The translations under genes were made by a program, and so were the position numbers. Below are positions 1 to 5,790 of a DNA stretch of 8,484 bases, in pieces. Below the pieces are notes generated by a model. It worked only from the letters and a program-made list of their open reading frames with translations. It made no database searches and was not told the origin of the DNA. This DNA comes from an uncultured Clostridia bacterium (GTDB lineage: Bacteria; Bacillota; Clostridia; Oscillospirales; Oscillospiraceae), in contig CANDEH010000098.1 of the NCBI GenBank assembly GCA_947383645.1, forward strand, positions 1 through 8,484, in the 5' to 3' direction. The first letter of the stretch is position 1. Every line of letters begins with the position of its first letter.

Positions 1-363
1 CGGGTGGTGGACGAGTTCTGGATGGACCACATCGACGCCATGACCGAGCTGCGCCAGGGCATCCGCCTGCGGGCCTACGGCCAGACGGACCCCATCGTGG
101 CCTATAAGCAGGAGAGCCTGCATATGTTTGAGGAGATGATCGACGCCATCCAGGAGGAGACCATCCGCCGCCTCTACTCCTTCCGCATCAAGAGCGAGGC
201 GGAGATCAAGCGGGAGCGTGTGGCCTCCGGCATCACCGAGGGCTTCGGCGGCGACGGCACCGTGAAGCGCCAGCCCCGGAAGGTGCAGAAGATCGGCCGC
301 AACGAGCCCTGCCCCTGCGGCAGCGGCAAGAAGTATAAGCAGTGCTGCGGGCGGAACGTATAA
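1..363 (+). CDS. secA: SecA preprotein translocase ATPase, C-terminal part (5' end outside window)
   Basis: This is the last 120 codons of SecA, the cytosolic and membrane-peripheral ATPase that drives unfolded preproteins through SecYEG. The reading frame is open from the first base, so the gene begins upstream of the window. The first ~60 visible residues match the end of the helical scaffold domain (WMDHIDAM, LRQGIRLRAYGQTDP, then a YKQES...MFEEM helix). A variable linker of about 40 residues follows. The protein ends in a SEC-C zinc finger, NEPCPCGSGKKYKQCCG, with four cysteines in the CxC...CC arrangement that binds zinc and, in studied bacteria, contacts SecB or the ribosome. The tail is complete and intact. 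The TAA stop lies 27 nt before the pgeF start, so the two genes are probably cotranscribed. Family identity is recognised from these motifs; the zinc role is family knowledge. Confidence 0.96.
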   Translation, partial: RVVDEFWMDHIDAMTELRQGIRLRAYGQTDPIVAYKQESLHMFEEMIDAIQEETIRRLYSFRIKSEAEIKRERVASGITEGFGGDGTVKRQPRKVQKIGRNEPCPCGSGKKYKQCCGRNV

Positions 364-379
364 AGCCGCAGCGTATCCC

Positions 380-387
380 GGGAGGTG
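380..387 (+). promoter_or_regulatory. Shine-Dalgarno site of pgeF that fixes its start
   Basis: GGGAGGTG sits 5 nt before the ATG at 391. An in-frame GTG at 385 overlaps this site and so cannot be the start if the site is used. The pgeF start is therefore placed at 391. Confidence 0.8.
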
Positions 388-390
388 CCC

Positions 391-1197
391 ATGTCCTTTC
401 AGCCCCAACAGTGCAATAGCCTGCTCTATCATACCTCCGTCCTTCTGGAGAGCGAAAAAACCGCCCACGCCTTCTCCACCCGCCTGGGCGGCGTCAGCGA
501 GGGGGACTTCGCCTCGTTGAACCTGCGGGGGAGCTGCGGCGACGCTCCGGAACGCGTCCGGGAGAACTACCGCCGCCTCTGCACCGTGATCGGCGCCTCG
601 GAGGAGCGGGCGGTCCTTGCTAAGCAGGTCCACGGCGACACCGTCCGCGCGGTCACCGCCGCTGACGCCGGCAAGGGCCTCCTGCGTCCGGTGGACTACG
701 AGGCCGACGCCCTCATTACTGACGAGCCGAACCTGCCCCTCTTTGTGTTCTCCGCCGACTGCATCGTGGTGCTCCTCCACGACCCGGAGGCCGGCTGTAT
801 CGGCGCGGTCCACGCCGGCTGGCGGGGTACCGCACAGGCCATCGCTGCAAAGGCAGTGGAGGCCATGGCCGCCCAATACGGCGCAGACCCCGCCCGCATC
901 CGGGCCGCCATCGGGGCGGGCATCGGTCCGTGCTGCTTTGAGACGGACAGCGACGTGCCCGACGCCATGGCCGCCGCCTTTGGGGAGGCTGCCGGGCCCC
1001 TCCTGGAGCGGCGGGGGGCGAAGTGGCATGTGGATTTGAAGGGCCTCAACCGCCTCCAGCTGATCGCCTCCGGCGTACCGGAGGACCGGATCGACGTCTG
1101 CCCCCTCTGTACCGCCTGCCGCCTGGACCTCTACTGGAGCCACCGGAAAATGGGGGAGCGGCGGGGCGTCCAGGGGGCTGTGATCGTGAAAAAGTGA
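391..1197 (+). CDS. pgeF: Peptidoglycan editing factor PgeF (YfiH/YlmD, laccase-domain family)
   Basis: This is a 268-residue protein of the YfiH/YlmD family (multicopper polyphenol oxidase/laccase-like fold). In E. coli, PgeF keeps L-Ala, rather than L-Ser, at position 1 of the peptidoglycan stem peptide; homologues also show purine nucleoside phosphorylase or adenosine deaminase activity. Family signatures in order are FSTRLGGVS (28-36), KQVHGDTV (79-85), FSADCIVVLL (120-129), AVHAGWRGT (139-147), AIGAGIGPCCFE (173-184), and the C-terminal YWSHRKMGERRG. The expected metal-site residues are H81, C124 and H141, and all three are present. Length is normal for the family and the protein has no signal peptide, so it should act in the cytoplasm. 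It follows secA by 27 nt and is followed after 4 nt by a lipoprotein gene, which suggests one transcript. The enzymatic role in this organism is inferred from the family. Confidence 0.95.
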   Translation: MSFQPQQCNSLLYHTSVLLESEKTAHAFSTRLGGVSEGDFASLNLRGSCGDAPERVRENYRRLCTVIGASEERAVLAKQVHGDTVRAVTAADAGKGLLRPVDYEADALITDEPNLPLFVFSADCIVVLLHDPEAGCIGAVHAGWRGTAQAIAAKAVEAMAAQYGADPARIRAAIGAGIGPCCFETDSDVPDAMAAAFGEAAGPLLERRGAKWHVDLKGLNRLQLIASGVPEDRIDVCPLCTACRLDLYWSHRKMGERRGVQGAVIVKK

Positions 1198-1201
1198 CAA
1201 T

Positions 1202-2767
1202 ATGATGAAGAATTTACACCGCAACAAGTATCTTGCCCTCCTTCTGGCCCTTGCCCTCCTCCTCACCGGCTGCGGCGCGGAGGAGGCGCTGCCTGAAGAG
1301 GAGGAGACGCCCTGGTACAGCGAGGAGGAGGAGACGCCGCCTGAGGCGGAAGAGAGCCGCCTCTCCGCCTTCTGCCTGGCCTGCCACTACGGGGAGACCC
1401 TGGACCCGGTGACCTGCGGCGAGGGGGTCCAGCGGCAGCTGGGGGGCCTGCTCTACGAGCCCCTCTTCGCCCTGGACAACCAGTTTTGCCCCCAGCCGGT
1501 GCTCTGTGAGCGGTACGACATTCTGGACGAGGGCATGACTTACCTCCTCTACCTCCGCCCCGGCGTCCGCTTCTCCGACGGCTCGGAGCTGACAGCGGCG
1601 GACGTGACAGCCACCCTCCGCCGGTGCCTGAGCTCGGAGCGGTACGCCAGCCGCCTCTCCGGCGTCCGCTCCGTGATGGCCCAGGGGACGGACCGGGTGC
1701 AGATCCAGCTCCTCCGGCCCAACGCCTCCCTGACCGCCCTCCTGGACATCCCCATTGTCAAGGCGGGGACGGAGAGCAGCGCCGTGCCCGCAGGAACCGG
1801 CCCCTACCTCTGCATCACCGACGGTAATACCGTCCGTCTCTGCCGGAACGAGGACTGGTGGCAGGGCAAACCCCTGCCGGTGGAGGAGATCCCCCTCCTG
1901 GACGCCAAGGACGCGGACACCGTGCAGTACCTCTTCACCTCCCGGGAGGTCCACGCCTACGCCGTCGATCTGGCCGGCAGTACCGCAGCGCTCACCGGCA
2001 GCTTTGACTGTGTGGACGCCCCCACGCCGGTGATGCAGTACATCGGCGTGAATATGGCCCATCCCCTCCTGGCCGACAGCGGGGTGCGCCGGGCCCTCAG
2101 CGCCGCCATCGACCGGGATACCGTGGCCTCCGGCTACCTCTCCGGCCACGGCAGCGCCGCCGCCTTCCCTCTGCCCCCCCAGAGCGGCCTGTACCCCCAC
2201 GGGTTTTCGGAGCCCTACAACCCAGAGGAGGCGGCCGCCGCCCTCCGCGCGGCCCTGGCCGGGGCGGAGGAGGGACAGACCCTGCGCCTGCTGGTGAACG
2301 AGGAGGGGAACGAGAAGGTGACCATCGCCCGGTTTATTGCCCAGACCCTGTCCCGGGGAGGGCTGGAGGTGATCGTCACCACCCTGCCCTGGACGGAGTA
2401 CATGGCGGCCCTGGAGGCGGGGGACTTCGAGCTCTACTACGGCGAGGTGAAGCTGACGGCGGACTGGGACATCGCCCCCCTGGTGGGCGCCGGCGGGGCC
2501 CTGAACTACGGCGGCTACAGCGACGAGACCATGGACGCCCAGCTGGACGGCTTCCGCGCTGACAGCCACCGGGAGGCCGCCGCCACAAACTTCTACACCT
2601 GTTTTGCCCGGGAGTGCCCCATCCTCCCCGTGGCCTTTGCCAGCGTGTCCCTTCTGACCCACCGGGATACTGTGGCGGGCGCGGCCCCCACCGCGGCCAA
2701 CCTGTTCGCCGATTTTTCCAGCTGGACCATCCCTCTGCGCCCCGCGGAGGGGGAGAGCGGGAAGTAG
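1202..2767 (+). CDS. Solute-binding lipoprotein, SBP family 5 (oligopeptide/nickel-type ABC binding protein)
   Basis: This 521-residue protein is probably the extracellular binding component of a peptide-type ABC importer. The N-terminus is a lipoprotein signal: basic K3-R7-K9, a hydrophobic run at 10-21, and the lipobox LTGC with Cys24. A strongly acidic linker (27-52) follows; part of it is a 14-bp in-frame duplication (1298-1311 and 1325-1338, encoding EEETP twice). Family 5 features include YLLYLRPGVRFSDGSELTAADV (114-135), GTGPY (198-202), NEDWWQGKP (216-224), YIGVNMAHPLLADSGVRRALSAAIDR (280-305) and a C-terminal lobe with the DFELYYGEVKLTADWD strand region. Length is typical. No permease or ATPase gene lies next to it, so substrate and partners are unknown. 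The start has no clear Shine-Dalgarno and lies 4 nt after the pgeF stop, suggesting translational coupling. ATG 1205 is an equally possible start. Confidence 0.9.
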   Translation: MMKNLHRNKYLALLLALALLLTGCGAEEALPEEEETPWYSEEEETPPEAEESRLSAFCLACHYGETLDPVTCGEGVQRQLGGLLYEPLFALDNQFCPQPVLCERYDILDEGMTYLLYLRPGVRFSDGSELTAADVTATLRRCLSSERYASRLSGVRSVMAQGTDRVQIQLLRPNASLTALLDIPIVKAGTESSAVPAGTGPYLCITDGNTVRLCRNEDWWQGKPLPVEEIPLLDAKDADTVQYLFTSREVHAYAVDLAGSTAALTGSFDCVDAPTPVMQYIGVNMAHPLLADSGVRRALSAAIDRDTVASGYLSGHGSAAAFPLPPQSGLYPHGFSEPYNPEEAAAALRAALAGAEEGQTLRLLVNEEGNEKVTIARFIAQTLSRGGLEVIVTTLPWTEYMAALEAGDFELYYGEVKLTADWDIAPLVGAGGALNYGGYSDETMDAQLDGFRADSHREAAATNFYTCFARECPILPVAFASVSLLTHRDTVAGAAPTAANLFADFSSWTIPLRPAEGESGK

Positions 2768-2777
2768 CGTCAAGGAG

Positions 2778-2821
2778 AACACCCTCACAGTCTGCCCGCC
2801 GGCGGACGATGGGGGTGTTTT
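2778..2821 (+). terminator. Probable intrinsic terminator after the solute-binding gene
   Basis: The arm AACACCC (2778-2784) pairs with GGGTGTT (2813-2819). A T·G pair (2785/2812), a C-G pair (2786/2811) and an A-T pair (2787/2810) extend it, and the strand ends in TTTT (2818-2821). An inner stem, TCTGCC (2791-2796) with GGCGGA (2801-2806), has a CGCC loop and one T·G pair. The site is 11 nt after the TAG stop, as expected for a terminator. The T-run is short, so termination may be incomplete. Confidence 0.6.
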
Positions 2822-2890
2822 CAGCAGCGTCTGCTGTCAAACGGGAACCTTTACAACGTTTCTGCGTCTAAACAGAGCAGAAAGTGCAAA

Positions 2891-2897
2891 GAGGAGG
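2891..2897 (+). promoter_or_regulatory. Shine-Dalgarno site of the small lipoprotein
   Basis: GAGGAGG lies 7 nt before ATG 2905. An in-frame GTG at 2884 lies upstream of this site and would add seven residues before the signal peptide, so the ATG is chosen. No convincing promoter was found between the terminator at 2821 and this site. Confidence 0.85.
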
Positions 2898-2904
2898 TTC
2901 TAAG

Positions 2905-3465
2905 ATGGAGAAGCTGCTGCTTTTGGCCCTGAGCGTCCTCCTGACCCTGGCCGGCTGTGCCGCACCTGCCGGGCCGGAGGAGCCGACGGTCTGGCTGGAC
3001 TGCCTGGAACACCCCGAGGAGATGTCCTGGGACGAGACCAGGGAGCTGGAGCTGCCGGGGGCCTACCCCGGCGTGACCTTCCGCTGGACCGCTTCCCAGG
3101 TCAGCGCCCTGGCGGACGACCAGGAGGAGGTGCTCTTCGGCGGCATGCCCGTCTGGAGCGTGTTCCTGGCAGACCTCAACGGCGACGGCAAACCGGAGCT
3201 CTGTGCCAACGCCAGTTGGGGTTCCGGCATGATAAACGAGCAGGTGCTGGTCTATGACTACGCCGCAAAAACCCTCTACACCTTGGAGGACCGGGGGATC
3301 AAGGACTACACCCTGTCCATCCGGGAGGGCCGCCTGGTGGTCACCGAGTGGGCCTATCCCGCCTGGCCCCTCGACCCTGATGCAGAGGGTATCACCGGCA
3401 CTCTGGCCCTGACTGCCGATCCGTCCGGGGAAGCTGTGATAGAGATTGTATACGACGGGACATGA
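2905..3465 (+). CDS. Small lipoprotein with DxNxDG calcium-loop-like motif, function unknown
   Basis: This is a 186-residue predicted lipoprotein. Residues 4-16 are hydrophobic, followed by the lipobox LAGC with Cys18, so it should be anchored to the outer face of the membrane. The mature part contains VLFGGMPVWSVFLADLNGDGKPELC (76-100). Within it, D90-x-N92-x-D94-G95 and E98 resemble an EF-hand or FG-GAP-type calcium loop. It is followed by WGSGMINEQVLVYDYA and DRGIKDYTLSIREGRLVV, which read as beta strands. I have the impression that this GG-x-PVWSV-x-L-x-DL-GDG-PE pattern recurs in Clostridia, in small lipoproteins and at the ends of some BlaR1/M56-like proteins; that is memory, not a search. 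The gene is separated from the upstream gene by a terminator and has its own ribosome site. It ends before a strong terminator. No function can be assigned. Confidence 0.85.
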   Translation: MEKLLLLALSVLLTLAGCAAPAGPEEPTVWLDCLEHPEEMSWDETRELELPGAYPGVTFRWTASQVSALADDQEEVLFGGMPVWSVFLADLNGDGKPELCANASWGSGMINEQVLVYDYAAKTLYTLEDRGIKDYTLSIREGRLVVTEWAYPAWPLDPDAEGITGTLALTADPSGEAVIEIVYDGT

Positions 3466-3494
3466 GGGCAGGGGACAGAGAGAAAGGGAGACTG

Positions 3495-3512
3495 ATGCCG
3501 TCCCTTCGGCAT
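3495..3512 (+). repeat. Small hairpin in the convergent spacer
   Basis: ATGCCG (3495-3500) and CGGCAT (3507-3512) form a perfect 6-bp stem with a TCCCTT loop. It lies in the 79 nt between the lipoprotein stop and the terminator. The stretch between it and the terminator shows no open gene. It could be part of the lipoprotein 3' untranslated region or a small RNA, but nothing decides this. Confidence 0.4.
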
Positions 3513-3544
3513 GTCCTCGAACCCGCATGGGATGCAGAGAACAG

Positions 3545-3574
3545 AAAAACAGCGCCCTATCGGGCGCTGTTTTT
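3545..3574. terminator. Strong bidirectional intrinsic terminator
   Basis: AAAAACAGCGCCC (3545-3557), a TATC loop, and GGGCGCTGTTTTT (3562-3574) form a perfect 13-bp stem with A-run and T-run on opposite sides. It can therefore stop transcription from both directions. It serves the + strand lipoprotein gene and the - strand cheB gene. The T-run at 3570-3574 overlaps the cheB stop codon (3573-3575). Confidence 0.93.
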
Positions 3575-4607
3575 ACATCGTCTTCAGCTGCCGCAGCAGT
3601 ACCGCGGCAATGCTCTCACAGGAGGCCTGAATCTGCACGGCCCCGATGTTCTGCGCCACCATGGGCATACCGTAGACCACGCAGGACTCCTTATCCTGTC
3701 CGATGGTGTAGGCCCCGGCCTGGCGCATCTTCAAAAGCCCGTCGGCCCCGTCCCGGCCCATACCGGTCATGATGATGCCCACCATCTTGCAGCGGACCTG
3801 CTCGGCCATGGAGAAGAACAGGGCGTCCACCGAGGGGCGGTGGCCGCTGACCTTCTCGTCCGGTGTGCAGCTCACCGTGTACCGGCTGCCGGAGCGGACA
3901 ATCCGCATCTGGTAGTCCGCGGGGGCCAGCAGAGCCAGGCCCCGGCGCACCTCGTCGCCGTGCTTGGCCTCCCTTACCTCCATCTGGCACAGGCGGTTGA
4001 GGCGGTCAGCGTACATCTGGGTGAAGCCTGTGGGCATGTGCTGGACCAGAAGCATGGGGGGGATATCCGCCGGCAGGCGCTTGAGCACCTCCAACGTGGC
4101 CTCGGTGCCGCCGGTGGAGGCCCCTAAACCGATAATAATGTTGTCCAGAGACGGCTGGTGCCCCAGGGGGCTGGCCGCCGGGGTGGAGGTGAGATTGGCG
4201 GGGGCCCGCCGGACCTTGGCCCCGGCGGCGGCAATGACCTTCTGGGCCAGGCCGACAAGGAAGACGTCGTTCTGGCCTGGCTCCGGCTTGCGGACAAAGT
4301 CCACCGCGCCGGCGGAGAGGGCGTCAAACACCCGCAGATTCAGGGAGGACACTAAGATCACCGGCAGGGGGTACCGGGGCAGCAGGCGCTTGACAAAGTC
4401 GATGCCGCTGATACCGGGCATCTCCACGTCGCAGGTCATCACATCCGGGCGGAGCTGCTGAATTTTGGCCTCGGCGTCGGCGGCGTTGAAGCCGGTGCCC
4501 ACCACCTCGATCCGTGGATTTTTGGCGAGACCGTTGGCAATCATAGTACGGGCCAGAATGGAGTCGTCCACCACCATGACCCGGATTTTCTTATTGGCTG
4601 GCCACAT
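3573..4607 (-). CDS. cheB: CheB, chemotaxis response regulator and protein-glutamate methylesterase
   Basis: This 344-residue CheB hydrolyses receptor glutamate methyl esters (and deamidates glutamines), resetting receptors after CheA phosphorylates it. The N-terminal receiver domain (about 7-125) has the acidic pair D14-D15, phospho-acceptor D60 in TCDVEMPG, S87/S88 and K107. A linker (about 126-155) leads to the methylesterase domain, with catalytic S164 in GASTGGT, H190 in QHMP and D286 in GMGRDGA. The conserved GHRPSVD (255-261) is also present. The catalytic numbering matches E. coli CheB, so the protein is full length and appears active. The start ATG (4605-4607) has AAGGAG 6 nt upstream (plus-strand 4614-4619). 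It is the last gene of the che operon and is separated from cheR by a spacer full of hairpins. Confidence 0.98.
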   Translation of the reverse strand: MWPANKKIRVMVVDDSILARTMIANGLAKNPRIEVVGTGFNAADAEAKIQQLRPDVMTCDVEMPGISGIDFVKRLLPRYPLPVILVSSLNLRVFDALSAGAVDFVRKPEPGQNDVFLVGLAQKVIAAAGAKVRRAPANLTSTPAASPLGHQPSLDNIIIGLGASTGGTEATLEVLKRLPADIPPMLLVQHMPTGFTQMYADRLNRLCQMEVREAKHGDEVRRGLALLAPADYQMRIVRSGSRYTVSCTPDEKVSGHRPSVDALFFSMAEQVRCKMVGIIMTGMGRDGADGLLKMRQAGAYTIGQDKESCVVYGMPMVAQNIGAVQIQASCESIAAVLLRQLKTM

Positions 4608-4625
4608 AAAAGACTCCTTAGATAA

Positions 4626-4660
4626 TCGCTGAAAGACCGCTTCGCTGGATCTCTCAGCGA
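4626..4660. repeat. Imperfect hairpin TCGCTGAAAGA / TCTCTCAGCGA
   Basis: The arms at 4626-4636 and 4650-4660 pair over 7 bp plus 3 bp with one mismatch. The plus-strand flank TAATCGCT is shared with the hairpin at 5760-5790, so the two may be divergent copies of one module. It is the hairpin nearest the cheB ribosome site. Confidence 0.6.
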
Positions 4661-4663
4661 GGA

Positions 4664-4703
4664 TTTTTTCTATGGAACAGCCACGGCTGTTCCATAGAAA
4701 AAA
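4664..4703. repeat. Perfect 19-bp palindrome with T6/A6 ends
   Basis: The left arm at 4664-4682 is the exact reverse complement of the right arm at 4685-4703, around a 2-nt centre. On either strand the hairpin begins with a T-run and ends with an A-run. That is the reverse of an intrinsic terminator, so it should not terminate transcription by the usual mechanism. Confidence 0.92.
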
Positions 4704-4850
4704 GGTCCGGTCCGAGCGCGGACCGCAAAGTGTTTTTTCCAGGTATACGCCCTGGGAAAAACGATTTCAATTGATTTGCGCCCAAGGCGCAAACTCCTGG
4801 CGGAGGGCCGGCAAATTCGCGCCGGAGGCGCTCTTTGCCCCCTTTGTGTC

Positions 4851-5660
4851 CTACTTCTGGAAGGTGGAGGGGGCGATGGTGCGGTAGGGGGCGTTTTTGC
4901 TCAGGTTCTCCGAGTGGCTGATGAGGAAGTAGCCCCCGGGAACGGTGGCGTCGTAGAACCGGCGCACCAGGGCGTCCTTGGTGGGTTGGTCGAAGTAGAT
5001 CATCACGTTGCGGCAGAAAATCACGTCGAACTTCAGCCGGAACTTGATGGGGTCCATCAGGTTAAAGGTCTGGAAGATCACGTTGTTGCGGATCTCCGGG
5101 GCCACCTGGTACTTGCCCTCGGCGCCGGAGACTTTATTGAAGTACCGCTTGCGCCAGTGGTCGGGGACGGTGTCGGGCAGGTCGTAGATGCCCCGCTTGG
5201 CCTTGGCCATGGCCTGCTGGGAGATGTCGGTGGCCAGGACCCGGGTGTCCCACATCTTGGCCTGAGAGCCCAGAAACTCCTTGATGCAGATGGAGATGTT
5301 GTAGGGCTCCTCTCCGCTGGAGCAGCCGGCGGACCAGATGGCCAGCACCTTATCCCGCTGGTGGCGGCGCACCAGATCAGGCAGAATGGTCTTGGTGAAG
5401 ATATCGAAGTGCTCCTGCTCCCGCATGAAAAAGGTGTAGTTGGTGGTCAGGCGGTTGAGCACCAGCTCGATCTGATCGGGGTTCTTCTCCTCTAAGAGCT
5501 TGGTAATAAAGGGGGTAAAGCTGTCGTAACCCCGCTCCGCCACCACTGAGGAGAGCCGGCTGGAGACCAGCTGGCGCTTCTCCGTCAGGTTGATGCCGTA
5601 GTGGGCCTGTATAAAGGAGGTTAAACGGCGAAAATCATCGTCAGAGATTGTCAGAGGCAT
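4851..5660 (-). CDS. cheR: CheR, chemotaxis receptor glutamate methyltransferase
   Basis: CheR uses S-adenosylmethionine to methylate specific glutamates of chemoreceptors, opposing CheB. The 269-residue protein has an N-terminal helical domain (about 1-75; ISDDDFRRLTSFIQAHYGI). It then has TNYTFFMRE (73-81) and the SAM-binding Rossmann domain. Motifs there are WSAGCSSGEEPYN (109-121), ATDIS (143-147), FCRNVMIYFD (215-224) and GGYFLISHSENL (242-253). The C-terminus, YRTIAPSTFQK, is typical of the family. Length is normal. I chose ATG 5660 because MPLTISDDDF matches the usual CheR N-terminus; a TTG at 5690 would add ten residues and lies in a palindrome. The best ribosome site, AAAGGA (plus-strand 5673-5678), is 12 nt from this ATG, which is long and may lower translation. 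Hairpin-rich spacers lie on both sides. Confidence 0.97.
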   Translation of the reverse strand: MPLTISDDDFRRLTSFIQAHYGINLTEKRQLVSSRLSSVVAERGYDSFTPFITKLLEEKNPDQIELVLNRLTTNYTFFMREQEHFDIFTKTILPDLVRRHQRDKVLAIWSAGCSSGEEPYNISICIKEFLGSQAKMWDTRVLATDISQQAMAKAKRGIYDLPDTVPDHWRKRYFNKVSGAEGKYQVAPEIRNNVIFQTFNLMDPIKFRLKFDVIFCRNVMIYFDQPTKDALVRRFYDATVPGGYFLISHSENLSKNAPYRTIAPSTFQK

Positions 5661-5672
5661 ATGTACGGATCG

Positions 5673-5679
5673 TCCTTTC
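5673..5679 (-). promoter_or_regulatory. Weak, widely spaced ribosome site of cheR
   Basis: On the minus strand GAAAGGA precedes ATG 5660 by 12 nt, compared with 6 nt for cheB and 8 nt for cheW. A strong palindrome (5687-5720) ends 7 nt upstream of it. This is the poorest ribosome site of the three che starts visible here. Confidence 0.55.
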
Positions 5680-5686
5680 AAAGATT

Positions 5687-5720
5687 TCAAAATTAAGGCG
5701 GCGTACCGCCTTAATTTTGA
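5687..5720. repeat. Perfect 15-bp palindrome upstream of cheR
   Basis: TCAAAATTAAGGCGG (5687-5701) and CCGCCTTAATTTTGA (5706-5720) are exact reverse complements around a CGTA loop. In the che mRNA the hairpin would end just before the cheR ribosome site. The A/T-rich outer half and G/C-rich inner half resemble the 4664-4703 palindrome in design, not in sequence. Confidence 0.9.
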
Positions 5721-5739
5721 GTAATTTAAGTAAAGGACC

Positions 5740-5755
5740 GGGCCGGGCGCGGCCC
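5740..5755. repeat. GGGCCG-loop-CGGCCC hairpin, extra module copy
   Basis: GGGCCG (5740-5745), a GGCG loop, and CGGCCC (5750-5755) form a perfect 6-bp stem. It has the same stem as 5800-5815 with a different loop, so copy B carries this module twice while copy A carries it once (4709-4724). Confidence 0.75.
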
Positions 5756-5759
5756 TAAT

Positions 5760-5790
5760 CGCTCAAAAGCGGCACGGCCGCTTTTGAGCG
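5760..5790. repeat. Perfect 14-bp palindrome in the cheW-cheR spacer
   Basis: CGCTCAAAAGCGGC (5760-5773) and GCCGCTTTTGAGCG (5777-5790) are exact reverse complements with an ACG loop. The plus-strand flank CTAATCGCTCA resembles the start of the 4626-4660 hairpin in copy A. Confidence 0.9.

Larger units (their letters stand above)
4624..4825 (-). repeat. Multi-hairpin intergenic element, copy A (cheR-cheB spacer)
   Basis: This element fills most of the 243-nt spacer between cheR and cheB. In plus-strand order it holds an imperfect hairpin at 4626-4660, a perfect 19-bp palindrome at 4664-4703, a 6-bp hairpin at 4709-4724, and a 12-bp stem at 4732-4762. Further on are an 8-bp hairpin at 4775-4793, CTCC/GGAG at 4794-4805 and CCGGC/GCCGG at 4808-4825. 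The part from 4731 to 4799 aligns without gaps to 5823-5891 in copy B, with 56 of 69 positions identical by hand count. No credible gene lies in the spacer. The strand is given as that of the che transcript; the element could act on either strand or as DNA. Confidence 0.8.

Noticed and set aside
1214..2788. A 524-codon open frame on the minus strand covering the whole solute-binding gene
   Set aside because: It is an antisense shadow caused by high GC at third codon positions. Its translation is low-complexity Gly/Val/Ala-rich, with no family motif, and the sense frame has a lipobox and SBP family 5 motifs.
2850..2874. Possible promoter TTTACA ... TAAACA before the small lipoprotein
   Set aside because: The spacing between the two hexamers is 13 nt, too short for a standard sigma-A promoter, and no alternative -10 lies at 16-18 nt.
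2851..3528. A 225-codon open frame on the minus strand opposite the small lipoprotein
   Set aside because: It lies across a terminator-bounded sense gene with a clear ribosome site and lipobox, and its own translation shows no recognisable domain.
3462..4127. A 221-codon plus-strand frame running from the convergent spacer into cheB
   Set aside because: It passes through the strong terminator and is antisense to catalytic motifs of cheB; no ribosome site or family signal supports it.
4608..4640. Possible sigma-A or sigma-28 promoter just upstream of cheB on the minus strand
   Set aside because: A TTATCT-like -10 can be drawn, but no matching -35 lies 17 nt away, and GCGATTAT does not fit the sigma-28 consensus well enough.
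4732..4762. The T6...A5 stem read as an intrinsic terminator
   Set aside because: On both strands the T-run comes before the stem and the A-run after it, the opposite of terminator polarity. The same holds for 5824-5854.
4776..5495. A 239-codon plus-strand frame opposite cheR
   Set aside because: It is antisense to the SAM-binding motifs of cheR, and its N-terminal part is only the translated hairpin repeat.
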